A stretch of 64,000 bases of DNA, taken from NCBI RefSeq assembly GCF_000260795.1, contig NZ_AJGU01000001.1, forward strand, positions 62,001 to 126,000, in the 5' to 3' direction. This document shows positions 43,549 through 51,876 of this stretch, one piece after another. The stretch comes from Treponema sp. JC4. GTDB lineage: Bacteria > Spirochaetota > Spirochaetia > Treponematales > Treponemataceae. Within the stretch, counting starts at the first letter, position 1, and each line of letters starts with the position of its first letter. The notes under the pieces are model-generated. The model was not told the DNA's origin and did no database searches. It saw only the letters and a program-made list of their open reading frames with translations. A program made the position numbers and the translations under genes.

Positions 43549-45351
43549 CTACAATAGATTTTTCAGCTGGTCTACAATTTTCTTAAACTCGTCGCAGGCA
43601 GCCTGAACCGGTTCTGTCTTTTCCATATCAACGCCGGCAATTTTAAGGCTTTCAATAGGGTAGCGTGAACCGCCGCTCTTGAGGAACTTAAAGTAATCTT
43701 CGCGTTCTGCATCTCCACCATTTGTTACGCGGTGGGCAAGAGCCAGGGCAGCGCTGATTCCTGTCGCATATTTGTAAACGTAGAAGGCCGAGTAGAAGTG
43801 AGGTATGCGAAGACCTTCCATATCAGAATTGCTTTCAAAGTGCATTTCAGGGCCAAAGTAAAGCTCAAGAAGCTCGCGGTAAGTTTTACGCAGGTTTTCA
43901 GCAGTGAGCGGAGTTCCCGATTCAACCATCTGATGTGTCTTATACTCAAATTCAGCAAACATTGTCTGGCGGTGAAGGGTTGCAAGAATATCATCAGCCC
44001 GCATTGCAAGAAGATATTTTTTCATATCATCGCTTTCGGCATTTTTCAAAAGATATTCAAAAACAAGCTCTTCGTTGAAGGTCGAGGCAACTTCAGCTTC
44101 AAAAATTGTGTATTCGTAGCACATAAAAGGATTGTTGTGAACCGAATACCAGCTGTGCATACTGTGTCCGCCCTCGTGAGCAACGGTGAACAAATCACGG
44201 ATATTATCTTCTTTATAATTCAAAAGGATGAATGGATCTCCGATATAGCAGCCGGAAGAGAAGGCCCCGCTTCTTTTACCAATGTTTTCGTAGCGGTCAG
44301 CCCAGCCATTCAAAAGTCCGTCGCAGAGGCGGTCTGTATATTCCTTTCCAAGAGGAGCCAGAGCCTGTCGGCAGATTTCAACAGCCTTTTCATAAGGTGT
44401 GTGAGTTTTTACCGATTTTACAAGCGGAACATAAACGTCGTAGTGGCGGAGTTCCGAAACTCCCAGGGCCTTTTTGCGAAGGCTGTAATATTCATGCAGA
44501 GCCGGAAGGTTCTTGTGAATGCAGTCAATCAGATTTGTGTAAACTGATTCCGGTACCTTGTTTCCGTAAAGTGCTGAATCAAGGCTTGATTTATAGCCGC
44601 GCGCACGGGAATAGAAAACATCCTGATTTACAGAGCCTGCATAAAGGGATGCAATTGTGTTCTGATTTTCTTCAAACTTCTTGTAATACTGTTTGTAAGC
44701 AGCTTCGCGAACAGAGCGGTCATGGTCGTGCATAAAAACAGAGAAGGTTGATTCTGTAAGCTGTTTTTCACCTTCAGACGTTTTTACAGAACCAAAGGTT
44801 TTGTTCATATCAACGTTGGTAAGGAAGCTGAAGGCAGTTTCTGCAGTCTGTGCCGACTGACTCTGCAAAGAAATGATTCTCTCTTCTTTTTCACTCAAAA
44901 TATATTTTTTGAAGTGGAGAGATTTTTCAACAAAGATTTTGTAATCAGCAAATTCCGGTTTTTCAATCCATTCGCGCAAAAGTTTTTCATCAATTGCCTG
45001 AAGTTCAGGATCAAAAAAACTGATTTCTGTGGAATAATCAGTATAGGCCATTGTTGCGCGGCCGTAGCGTTCTGTTGCAGCTGAATCATCTTCATCAGCT
45101 TCATGATTAAGGGAAGCGTAGTGGTAAACGGTTTCCATTTTTATGTCAGCCGCTTCAAGGGCTTTAAGGGCGCCTAAAAAAGTTTCAGCAGACTGACCTA
45201 GCTTTCCCTTGTATTCAAGTACTTTTTTAGTCAAAGAAGGAAGTTCTTTAAGAGCAGCTTCCCATTCATCATCAGATTTAAATATTGAAGACAGGTTCCA
45301 TTTGTCGCTTGCAGGAACGTCTTTTCGTGCAGGAATTGTATTTTTATTCAT
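43549..45351 (-). CDS. pepF: oligoendopeptidase F (M3B metallopeptidase)
   Basis: 600 residues from the ATG at 45351; a TTG two codons earlier is open but unneeded. The zinc motif is VAHEGGHSMHSWYS (HExxH) near residue 388, and the third ligand Glu is in EYTIFEAEVASTFNEEL. It degrades short peptides in the cytoplasm. The promoter is of the leaderless type. It lies between the nucleoside importer genes and add, and is not obviously linked with either. Confidence 0.94.
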   Translation of the reverse strand: MNKNTIPARKDVPASDKWNLSSIFKSDDEWEAALKELPSLTKKVLEYKGKLGQSAETFLGALKALEAADIKMETVYHYASLNHEADEDDSAATERYGRATMAYTDYSTEISFFDPELQAIDEKLLREWIEKPEFADYKIFVEKSLHFKKYILSEKEERIISLQSQSAQTAETAFSFLTNVDMNKTFGSVKTSEGEKQLTESTFSVFMHDHDRSVREAAYKQYYKKFEENQNTIASLYAGSVNQDVFYSRARGYKSSLDSALYGNKVPESVYTNLIDCIHKNLPALHEYYSLRKKALGVSELRHYDVYVPLVKSVKTHTPYEKAVEICRQALAPLGKEYTDRLCDGLLNGWADRYENIGKRSGAFSSGCYIGDPFILLNYKEDNIRDLFTVAHEGGHSMHSWYSVHNNPFMCYEYTIFEAEVASTFNEELVFEYLLKNAESDDMKKYLLAMRADDILATLHRQTMFAEFEYKTHQMVESGTPLTAENLRKTYRELLELYFGPEMHFESNSDMEGLRIPHFYSAFYVYKYATGISAALALAHRVTNGGDAEREDYFKFLKSGGSRYPIESLKIAGVDMEKTEPVQAACDEFKKIVDQLKNLL

Positions 45352-45357
45352 ATACAA

Positions 45358-45386
45358 AGTATAAAATTTTAGCGGGTAAAAGTAAA
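45358..45386 (-). promoter_or_regulatory. promoter of pepF, leaderless type
   Basis: On the minus strand TTTACT (45381-45386) and TATACT (45358-45363) are spaced by 17 nt, and the ATG at 45351 comes 6 nt after the -10 box. Transcription should start at the A of the start codon. No Shine-Dalgarno is present. Confidence 0.6.
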
Positions 45387-45420
45387 TTGTGAAATCTTCA
45401 GCCCGGGGAGGTAGGGAGAA

Positions 45421-46233
45421 TTATTTCTTTCCAAGGCCAACTACAAGCAGAATCACCAGATATGGCAGGGCCAGCACGACCGAAGTTGGCAGAGCAGGCA
45501 GATAATTTTGAATCTGAGTTGCAAAAAAGTCGGCGGCACAGAAAATCAAAACTGAAAGGCTGATTCTGAGGGGATTTTTCTTACCAAGATAAACCGCTGC
45601 AAGAGCCATCCAGCCTCGTCCGCTGGAGATTCCCGGAACAAAAGAAGAAACTCTCATTGCAAGAAGGGCGCCTGAAAGTCCTGCAAAAAAGGCTGCAGCA
45701 GCCCAGCTGCTTATGCGGCATAATACGTAATTCACACCCTTTGCCGTAAGAACATCGGAATCAGTTCCCGTAATTCTTATGTAGAGCCCCGCCTTTGTTT
45801 TTGAAAGAAATAAAAAGGCAAGGGAAAGAACTATAAGGGTAATGACAATTGTAAGTACTTTTGTCTGAAATACCGGGAAGATAAAGTTCTGACTGGTAAG
45901 AACTCCCCGGTTATTAAAGGCAAGTACAGAAAAAAGAGAGGGCAGTGAGGCAAAAAGAAGATTGATTGCAGTTGCCCCGATAAAGGGATTTGCCCTGAGC
46001 TTTTCTATTATGATTGCAAAAATCAGAACGCAAAAAAGAGCCGAAAAAGCCGTAAGCAGGCAGCCAAGAAGGGCTGAGCCTGTAGTAACTGTAAAATAAA
46101 ACATGAGAAAGGCAGAAAAACTTACAAGGCCTTCCAGAAATATTGCAAGAATTCCTGCATAGTCGCTGTAAAGGGCTCCCATGGCACATAAAAGAAGCGG
46201 GCAGGAAAAAGAAAGAATATCAATTATCAGCAT
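45421..46233 (-). CDS. nupQ: nucleoside ABC transporter permease (NupQ/YufQ-like)
   Basis: 270 residues, almost entirely hydrophobic with about 8-9 membrane segments. The family pattern includes MGALYSDYAGILAIFLEGLV near the N-terminus and VLTAKGVNYVLCRI in the cytoplasmic coupling region. It pairs with NupP to form the channel. Its start overlaps the nupP end by 14 nt, and it is the last gene of the importer operon. Confidence 0.85.
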   Translation of the reverse strand: MLIIDILSFSCPLLLCAMGALYSDYAGILAIFLEGLVSFSAFLMFYFTVTTGSALLGCLLTAFSALFCVLIFAIIIEKLRANPFIGATAINLLFASLPSLFSVLAFNNRGVLTSQNFIFPVFQTKVLTIVITLIVLSLAFLFLSKTKAGLYIRITGTDSDVLTAKGVNYVLCRISSWAAAAFFAGLSGALLAMRVSSFVPGISSGRGWMALAAVYLGKKNPLRISLSVLIFCAADFFATQIQNYLPALPTSVVLALPYLVILLVVGLGKK

Positions 46234-47131
46234 CTTTTTTCTCCTTTGCCGGCATTCTTACTTTTCCTTTTAAAAATGGAATTGCCACGCAGAACATTAT
46301 AAGAGCCTGGATTATAGCACCAAGGTCAAAGCCAACATTGTGATGCAGACTGAAGCTGTTTGTAAAAGCCGTAACCCAGCCTAAAAAGAGGCTTGAAAGA
46401 ATTACAAAAAGCGGATTTGAGGCTCCCAGCATTGCCGCAGAAAGTCCTGTCCAGCCGATTCCTGTGTAAAAGCCTGAATGGCAGGTGTAATAACTTCCCG
46501 TAACGATAAAAGCACCGCAAAGTCCGTGAAGAGCCCCGCTTGTAAGTGCGCTTGTAAAAGTAATTGTCTTTTCGCTGAAGCCTGAATAAAGGGCAAACTC
46601 CCGGCTTATTCCAAAAATACAGAGTTTTTGTCCCACTTGAGTTCTGAATAAAAAATAAGCGCCCAGCAGGCAGATTATAAGGGCTGCAATAAAACTTAAG
46701 TTCAGGGAAGAGGGAGGAAGCAGTCTTGCAAGTCTGAAGGATTTTTCAATAAAGGGAGTTGCAAGCAGGTTTCCAGTGTTTCCACGGAAAGGGCCTGCAA
46801 TCAGCCCGTTAATCAGAGGTATTACTGCAGAAGAAATTATAAAGCTTGTAAGTAAAAAGCTTGCAGAGCGGTACTTTCGTAAAAGAGCAGAAAGAAAGCA
46901 GAGCAGGGCTGAAGTAAAGCTGCCTGCAAGAAGGGCGAGTGGAAGGGCAAGTGCTGCTGGCTGCCCGCTCATTTTTGCAAGAAGTACTGCTGTAACAAAG
47001 CCGCCGGCGTAAATCTGTCCCTCTCCGCCAAGGTTAAATTCTCCGCATCTCATGGAAATTGCGGCGCCGGTTCCTGCAACCATATAGAAAGAGGCAAAGT
47101 TCAGTATGTTTCCAAGCTCGTAAGAAGTCAC
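46220..47131 (-). CDS. nupP: nucleoside ABC transporter permease (NupP/YufP-like)
   Basis: 303 residues from a GTG start that overlaps the nupO stop (GTGA). Hydrophobic with about 8 membrane segments and the family sequence MRCGEFNLGGEGQIYAGGFV, typical of BPD_transp_2 permeases of the simple-sugar/nucleoside type. The C-terminus (AKEKKDADN) is charged and cytoplasmic. Confidence 0.85.
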   Translation of the reverse strand: MTSYELGNILNFASFYMVAGTGAAISMRCGEFNLGGEGQIYAGGFVTAVLLAKMSGQPAALALPLALLAGSFTSALLCFLSALLRKYRSASFLLTSFIISSAVIPLINGLIAGPFRGNTGNLLATPFIEKSFRLARLLPPSSLNLSFIAALIICLLGAYFLFRTQVGQKLCIFGISREFALYSGFSEKTITFTSALTSGALHGLCGAFIVTGSYYTCHSGFYTGIGWTGLSAAMLGASNPLFVILSSLFLGWVTAFTNSFSLHHNVGFDLGAIIQALIMFCVAIPFLKGKVRMPAKEKKDADN

Positions 47132-48543
47132 GCTTCTGCCTCCCTTAAATTCTTTTTCCCAAGTCTGTATATTTTATCACAAAGCTCCTGAGGAAACTCA
47201 GAAGAAGAAAGAACAAGCACAATTTTTCCCTGGTCAGCAATTGTCCGGATTCGGTCGCAGAGTTTTTTACTGCTTATGCTGTCCAGCCCCTGAACAGGTT
47301 CACACAAAATCAAAATGTCAGGATTTTTCCCGATTTCACGCTCAAGAATAAGGCGCTGCAGCATTCCGCCGGAAAGACATTCTGCCTTTTCATTCAGACT
47401 TATATTTACGTCTGCTTTTTTTATAAGGGAAAGAGCCTGCTGTCTTTTATCCTCAATGCTTGTTTTTCTACCATCAAAAGAACTCAAAAGCTGAAAAATT
47501 GTAAGATTAGGATTTGAAGCACGGAAGGTCTTATTAGAAGGAATTATTCCAAAGATAAATGGAGATTTTTCCAGCAGCCGTCGTGTAAAGTTTCCGTTCT
47601 TAATAGTAAAAGAAAATTCTTTTTCTCCTGTCTTTATTTCAAACTTTCCGCTTTGTTTTGCACTGCTCATTCCGCAGATTGCGTCCTCAAGACTTTCCCG
47701 TCCGTCCTCCGCTTGTCCCAGTATAAGGGTGATTTGACCGCCCCTTGCTGTAAAAGAAAAGTCTCGTATAGCAGGCTTGTCGAAAGGAAGAGAAGTAAGA
47801 TGATGGAAAGAAAGGGTAAAATCCTCTTCCGCGGGCCTTTCGCTTTTGTTACAAATATCCGCTACGCCTTCGGCTCCGCTCGCCCCCTTCCTCACGAAAA
47901 AATCAGGCTTTGGATCGCTTACAAGGCCTTCTTCCAGGTAGGTTACTGTGTCTCCGTATTTTTCAGCCTCATCCATAAAGTGAGTAATCACAATAATGTT
48001 CATGCCGTCAGCTGCAAAAACCTTCAGTTTTTCAAATAAAAAATCCCGCTGTTCAGCATCCAGAAGGGCGCTTGGTTCATCAAGAATTAAAATTTCAGGA
48101 TTTTTAAGAAGCGCGCCAATAAGCGAAGTAAAAAATCTCATGTCTCCGCTGCAGTTTTTTACAAGAGTCCGTCCTGAAACTCCCGGCAGCCAGACTTTTA
48201 GCAGGGCCTTAGCCTTTTCTTTATCAAATTTTGCGGCTCCCAGCATCAGGTTTTCCATAATGGTAATGCCGTCCGCAAGCAGAGGCCGCTGGTGAACGCA
48301 GACGATCCCCTGTTTTATTGCATCAGCAGGCGATTTTATTTCAGCGTCTATATTGTTTAAAAGAATTTTTCCCCCTGTAGGAAGAATATTCCCGCAGATT
48401 ATTTTTATGAGGCTTGATTTACCGGCACCATTTTCTCCGATTAAAGCGTGAATCTGGCTATGGGCAAAATCCGCGCTTAATCCTCTTAGTACCGTTTTTT
48501 TTGGATATTTTAGAACTATATTTTGAACCGAAAGATTTAGCAT
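47128..48543 (-). CDS. nupO: nucleoside ABC transporter ATPase with two nucleotide-binding domains (NupO-like)
   Basis: 471 residues, two ABC domains in one chain. NBD1 has Walker A GENGAGKSS and Walker B ILILDEPSA, but its signature reads NCSGDM rather than LSGG. NBD2 has a degenerate Walker A (GQAEDGRES, Lys replaced by Arg) and an intact signature CLSGGM; its Walker B ends in LILCEP. One-site degeneration is common in this family. The linker between the domains (about residues 210-245) is encoded partly by a sequence that also occurs in an intergenic repeat. TGATG overlap couples it to the upstream binding-protein gene. Confidence 0.88.
   Translation of the reverse strand: MLNLSVQNIVLKYPKKTVLRGLSADFAHSQIHALIGENGAGKSSLIKIICGNILPTGGKILLNNIDAEIKSPADAIKQGIVCVHQRPLLADGITIMENLMLGAAKFDKEKAKALLKVWLPGVSGRTLVKNCSGDMRFFTSLIGALLKNPEILILDEPSALLDAEQRDFLFEKLKVFAADGMNIIVITHFMDEAEKYGDTVTYLEEGLVSDPKPDFFVRKGASGAEGVADICNKSERPAEEDFTLSFHHLTSLPFDKPAIRDFSFTARGGQITLILGQAEDGRESLEDAICGMSSAKQSGKFEIKTGEKEFSFTIKNGNFTRRLLEKSPFIFGIIPSNKTFRASNPNLTIFQLLSSFDGRKTSIEDKRQQALSLIKKADVNISLNEKAECLSGGMLQRLILEREIGKNPDILILCEPVQGLDSISSKKLCDRIRTIADQGKIVLVLSSSEFPQELCDKIYRLGKKNLREAEA
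47866..47880. repeat. repeat-derived 15-mer inside the nupO linker
   Basis: GCCTTCGGCTCCGCT is identical to 30206-30220 in the non-coding gap upstream of the double-glycine peptide gene, and GCTACGCC precedes both copies closely. In nupO it encodes part of the interdomain linker (RKGASGAEGVAD). Confidence 0.4.
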
Positions 48544-49544
48544 CAGAGCTTAATTTCAAGTTCTCCCGAAGTAATTTTTTCTACAAGAGTATCCATCTGT
48601 TCCCGGATTTTTGCCGGAACATTACGCAGATAGAATGGGTCGTCGTTTACAAACTGAATATAGCCTTCTTTCATGCCCACAGTCTGAGCGCTTCCCCATG
48701 GAGTTTTTCCTTCCAGCCATTCAATAGTAACTTCCTCTGCAAGCTTTTCCTGAAGGTTTTGTGTGCTGGAAATAATTACTTCCGGCGCCTTGCTGAAACC
48801 GTTTGAATCAAACCAGGCAATTTTAATTTTGTTGTTACGTGCCGAAGAAATTACTCCCTGAGAGGCTCCACCACAAATCGGAAGAACCACATCAACTCCA
48901 GTTTTGCAGACAGCGTCTGTAATTTCAGCGCCCTTAGTTGCATCGTACCAGTTTCCAACAACGCGGTAATCAACCGAAGTTCCGGCTACTGCATCCTGAG
49001 CTCCCTTTTTATAGAAAGGGAAAATGATATTGTTCATAACAGGGTAATCCTGGGCAGAAATCAGGGCAACTTTATGATTTTTTGACATAAGTCCTGCGAT
49101 ATAGCCTGTAACATAGCCCTGCTGAGCCTGGTCATAGCATTTTGTCATGATGTTTGGATTTCCTTCGCAAGTAGCATCCAGGAAAATGAATTTCTGATCA
49201 GGGAACTGTTCAAGAACCTGAAATGCTAAATCAGGAAGGGAAGGATTAGAAGAAATGATAACGTCGTATTTTCTTTCTGCAGCAAGGGCAGTGAGCTTCT
49301 GTGCCCATTCTGCCTGATTTGTTCCTACTTCCATAATGCTCAAAAGAGCCTTTTTGTCATCAGTTTTGTCGATATTATAATTTGTAACACCGTTAATAAC
49401 GCCGTTTGCAAGTTTTTCATAAGTCGGGCTGTCTGCAATAATTCCCGGAATAAAAACGGCAATCATAGGATTTTTGATTTTTTTCTGTGCACAGCCTGTA
49501 AAAAGGACTGCAATTGTAAAAAGCGTGATAAATAATTTCTTCAT
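48543..49544 (-). CDS. BMP-family lipoprotein, nucleoside-binding (BmpA/TmpC-like)
   Basis: 333 residues. A lipoprotein signal peptide ends in VLFTGC. The mature part is a periplasmic binding fold of the Bmp/PnrA family: MIAVFIPGIIADSPTY, FIFLDATCEGNPNI, VTGYIAGLMSKNHKVALI and WFDSNGFSKAPEVIISS are recognisable. Characterised members bind purine nucleosides (T. pallidum PnrA/TmpC). It delivers substrate to the NupOPQ channel encoded next in the operon. Its own promoter lies just upstream, after the marR stop. Confidence 0.9.
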   Translation of the reverse strand: MKKLFITLFTIAVLFTGCAQKKIKNPMIAVFIPGIIADSPTYEKLANGVINGVTNYNIDKTDDKKALLSIMEVGTNQAEWAQKLTALAAERKYDVIISSNPSLPDLAFQVLEQFPDQKFIFLDATCEGNPNIMTKCYDQAQQGYVTGYIAGLMSKNHKVALISAQDYPVMNNIIFPFYKKGAQDAVAGTSVDYRVVGNWYDATKGAEITDAVCKTGVDVVLPICGGASQGVISSARNNKIKIAWFDSNGFSKAPEVIISSTQNLQEKLAEEVTIEWLEGKTPWGSAQTVGMKEGYIQFVNDDPFYLRNVPAKIREQMDTLVEKITSGELEIKL

Positions 49545-49550
49545 AGGTCT

Positions 49551-49579
49551 AGAATATTGGTTTTATATCAAACTTGCAA
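49551..49579 (-). promoter_or_regulatory. promoter of the nucleoside importer operon, leaderless type
   Basis: On the minus strand TTGCAA (49574-49579) and TATTCT (49551-49556) are spaced by 17 nt, with the ATG 6 nt after the -10 box. There is no Shine-Dalgarno. The operon can therefore be read independently of marR. Confidence 0.6.
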
Positions 49580-49581
49580 TA

Positions 49582-50019
49582 TTAATCAGCAGAAAAGTTT
49601 TTGTTGATTTTTGCCAGCAGATATGAAAACTGATTTTTCTCCTCCTGCGAAAAACCCTGGTAAAAGTGTTCAAGAAGTTCCTTTGAAATTTCACCCGTAA
49701 TTATATTATAGTTTTTACCTTTATCTGTAAGTGAAACAATCTTCATTCGACCGTCTTCTTCTGAGGAAGTTGTTTTTAAAAAGCCTTCCTTTTCAAGCTT
49801 TCTTACAAGAACTGTAGTTGTAGATTTATCTCTGTTTATGATTTTTGAAAGCTCGTTCATTTTCAGACTTTCTGTCCTGCTAAGCTGAAAAAGAATGTTT
49901 CCGTGAGAAGAGGCAAAATTTGTAAAACCGTTTTCTGATAATTTTTTCTGTAAAAAATCTGCACTTGCAGAATGAATATGAGAGAGAAGGCTTATGCTGT
50001 TGTTTACGTCAAAATCCAT
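49582..50019 (-). CDS. MarR-family transcriptional regulator
   Basis: 145 residues, the usual MarR size. The winged helix includes MNELSKIINRDKSTTTVLVR (recognition helix with DKSTTT) and wing LTDKGK. Flanking helices would dimerise. It lies directly upstream of the nucleoside importer operon and divergent from the membrane protein gene at 50088, so it may control either. The ligand is unknown. Confidence 0.88.
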   Translation of the reverse strand: MDFDVNNSISLLSHIHSASADFLQKKLSENGFTNFASSHGNILFQLSRTESLKMNELSKIINRDKSTTTVLVRKLEKEGFLKTTSSEEDGRMKIVSLTDKGKNYNIITGEISKELLEHFYQGFSQEEKNQFSYLLAKINKNFSAD

Positions 50020-50087
50020 ACCTTATTTTATCATTTATTTCATTTTTTGCTATTGTTGAAGGCACGTATAATTGATAAATTTACTTC

Positions 50088-50879
50088 ATGTTCGGATTTT
50101 TAATTAAGAAAAACTTTTGTGACGGTTGGGATAACCTCTTAAATCTTGTAATTGTAAATGTAGTTTGCCTTTTTTTAGGCTGTACCTTTGCCTTTTTAAT
50201 TTTTGGAAGCGTGAACTTTTTCTCACTTGCAACCTTTGCAATAATTCTGCTTATGACCACCGTTTTTGGAATTGTTGGTCTTGCCTACGGGCCGGTCGCC
50301 GCTGATATTGCAAATTTTAAAGGCGTTCATCTTACTGATTTTTTTAAGAATCTCCGCGGTGCTTTAAAAGACGGTGCCCTCTTCGGACTTCTCTGCGGAG
50401 GAATCGGTATTGTTTCCATTGTTGGAATGCGCTTTTATGTAATTCAGCTTCAGTCTCTTTTTGGAATTCTTCTTGCAGCAGTGCTTTTCTGGATAGATAT
50501 TGTATTTATTCTTTCTTTCCAGTGGTTTATTCCACTTCATACTCTGCAGAATAATGATTTTAAGAAATGCATTAAAAAGTGCTTTTTGATTTTCTTTGAT
50601 AATACCGGCTTTTCAATTGCAATGGCGCTTTATACTCTTGTAATGCTTTTGCTTTCTGTTTTTTGTGTAGGCTTTGTTCCGTCTTATGCTGGAATTATTC
50701 TTGCCCGCACAAATGCCCTTCGCCTTCGTCTTTACAAGTATGATTACTTAGAAGCGCATCCTGAATTAGAAACTCCCCGCCAGCGCAAAAGCATCCCTTG
50801 GGAAGAACTGATTTATGAAGACCGCGAAACACTGGGTCCTCATAAATTAAAAACAATCTTTTTCCCTTGGAAGAATTAG
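50088..50879 (+). CDS. multi-pass membrane protein, DUF624/YesL-like topology
   Basis: 263 residues with about six hydrophobic segments (LLNLVIVNVVCLFLGCTFAF; FSLATFAIILLMTTVFGIVG; IAMALYTLVMLLLSVFCVGF and others), and a hydrophilic tail of about 45 residues inside (RQRKSIPWEELIYEDRE). The pattern of a conserved Asn-Leu start and of P-x-A-D after TM2-3 recalls DUF624 (YesL) proteins, which are often near sugar transporters, but the match is weak. TATAAT at 50067-50072 would give a short leader without a Shine-Dalgarno. Function unknown. Confidence 0.6.
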   Translation: MFGFLIKKNFCDGWDNLLNLVIVNVVCLFLGCTFAFLIFGSVNFFSLATFAIILLMTTVFGIVGLAYGPVAADIANFKGVHLTDFFKNLRGALKDGALFGLLCGGIGIVSIVGMRFYVIQLQSLFGILLAAVLFWIDIVFILSFQWFIPLHTLQNNDFKKCIKKCFLIFFDNTGFSIAMALYTLVMLLLSVFCVGFVPSYAGIILARTNALRLRLYKYDYLEAHPELETPRQRKSIPWEELIYEDRETLGPHKLKTIFFPWKN

Positions 50880-50886
50880 TTCTAGA

Positions 50887-51040
50887 AAAAAGCGTAGCGC
50901 GGATGCCTGTTTCGTGTAGTTTAGAGACGCTAGCAGACAGTTTCCCGCAAAAAAAACGCGGTAACGAATAAGGATATCCCATTCATTACCGCTTTCCTGC
51001 ATCTCTCGGCGGAACGAAACAGGTATCCGCGCGAGAGCTT
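50887..51040. repeat. nested inverted repeat between convergent genes
   Basis: The outer arms GCGGATGCCTGTTTCGT (50900-50916) and ACGAAACAGGTATCCGC (51015-51031) pair at 16 of 17 positions. They are flanked by an A run on the left and a T run on the right. An inner pair, GCGGTAACGAAT (50959-50970) and ATTCATTACCGC (50982-50993), has one G-T wobble. Like 3364-3519, it lies between genes ending toward each other and has runs suitable for termination on both strands. Confidence 0.7.
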
Positions 51041-51057
51041 TTTTTTTAAACTAAGCT

Positions 51058-51720
51058 TTATTTACTCATGAGCATAGTCTTAGCATCAATTTTAACCTTA
51101 CCTTCGCCGTTCTTCAAAACAGTAATAGCAAGATCCTTCCCTTCTGATGCAAGGTGTGCCACAGTAGTGAACAAATCAAGTTTATCAGCTGCCATAGTTT
51201 CTTTCAGAGTTGTAGCTTCTGAATCTCCGCTGAACCAGGCAGTCATTTTGTTTGATTTTACAAAGTCTGCAAAAGCCTTAAGGTCTGCTGCAGAAACTTT
51301 ATCAAAATCAAGGCCGTCTACAACAAGGCCGTCAATGCTTGTTCCACCGTCTTTCAAAGATTTTACAGTGTTTACAACCTTTGGAAGGGTAAAGGTTTCC
51401 TGATTGAAGTTCAAAACAATGCGGTTCTTTACAATTTCTTCTGTAATTTCACTCATTGTGCTGAAATTCTTTTTCTTTGCAATTTCTGCAAGAACACTTG
51501 AATACCATGAAATTACGTTAGATGACTGCTGATCAAAAGAAACGTGAACCAGGCCTTTGTCATTCAAAAGAGTATCAATTCCGAACTGAACAAGAATAGA
51601 AGTTTTACCAAGACCTTTTTTTGCTGTGATTAAACCCATCTCTCCAGCCTTAAGCCCAGCATTTGTAGCTGTATCAAACAAACGAACAGGACTGTGTTCG
51701 ATTAAATCTTTCTTTTCCAT
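51058..51720 (-). CDS. small P-loop NTPase, RecA/KaiC-like, unknown function
   Basis: 220 residues from the ATG at 51720, preceded by GGAGGAACC; the frame opens earlier at 51771 but without a ribosome site. Walker A is LITAKKGLGKTSILVQF, and a Walker B-like strand reads DGLVVDGLDF. The VHVSFDQQSSNVISWYSSVL region after it resembles the RecA/RadA/KaiC core. No DNA-binding loops or extra domains are evident. Its 3' end abuts the nested repeat at 50887-51040. Without a close named relative I make no functional claim. Confidence 0.7.
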   Translation of the reverse strand: MEKKDLIEHSPVRLFDTATNAGLKAGEMGLITAKKGLGKTSILVQFGIDTLLNDKGLVHVSFDQQSSNVISWYSSVLAEIAKKKNFSTMSEITEEIVKNRIVLNFNQETFTLPKVVNTVKSLKDGGTSIDGLVVDGLDFDKVSAADLKAFADFVKSNKMTAWFSGDSEATTLKETMAADKLDLFTTVAHLASEGKDLAITVLKNGEGKVKIDAKTMLMSK

Positions 51721-51809
51721 AATGGTTCCTCCATAGGTGTGCATCGTTAACTCTGCATGCAAATGCAGCATAATACTATTCTAAACGTCAAACGGATTAA
51801 AAGCAAATT

Positions 51810-51846
51810 TAAAAACAAAAAACCGCCCGATTTCCCGGACGGTTTT
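51810..51846 (-). terminator. rho-independent terminator of fusA
   Basis: In the minus-strand RNA, AAAACCGTCCG and CGGGCGGTTTT pair with one G-U, followed by a T-rich run (TTTTTTGTTTTT). It starts about 30 nt after the fusA stop codon. Confidence 0.88.
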
Positions 51847-51876
51847 ATCTAAGCTAAATTAGATTTTTAGTAAGAC

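Noticed and set aside
44232-44735. Long ORFs opposite real genes (for example within pepF, mnmG 38205-38780, and prfA 29264-30001)
   Set aside because: They lie fully inside well-identified genes on the other strand, have odd residue composition and no recognisable motif.
49545-49581. Purine riboswitch ahead of the nucleoside importer
   Set aside because: The gap to marR is 37 bases, and the promoter puts the transcript start at the ATG, leaving no leader.
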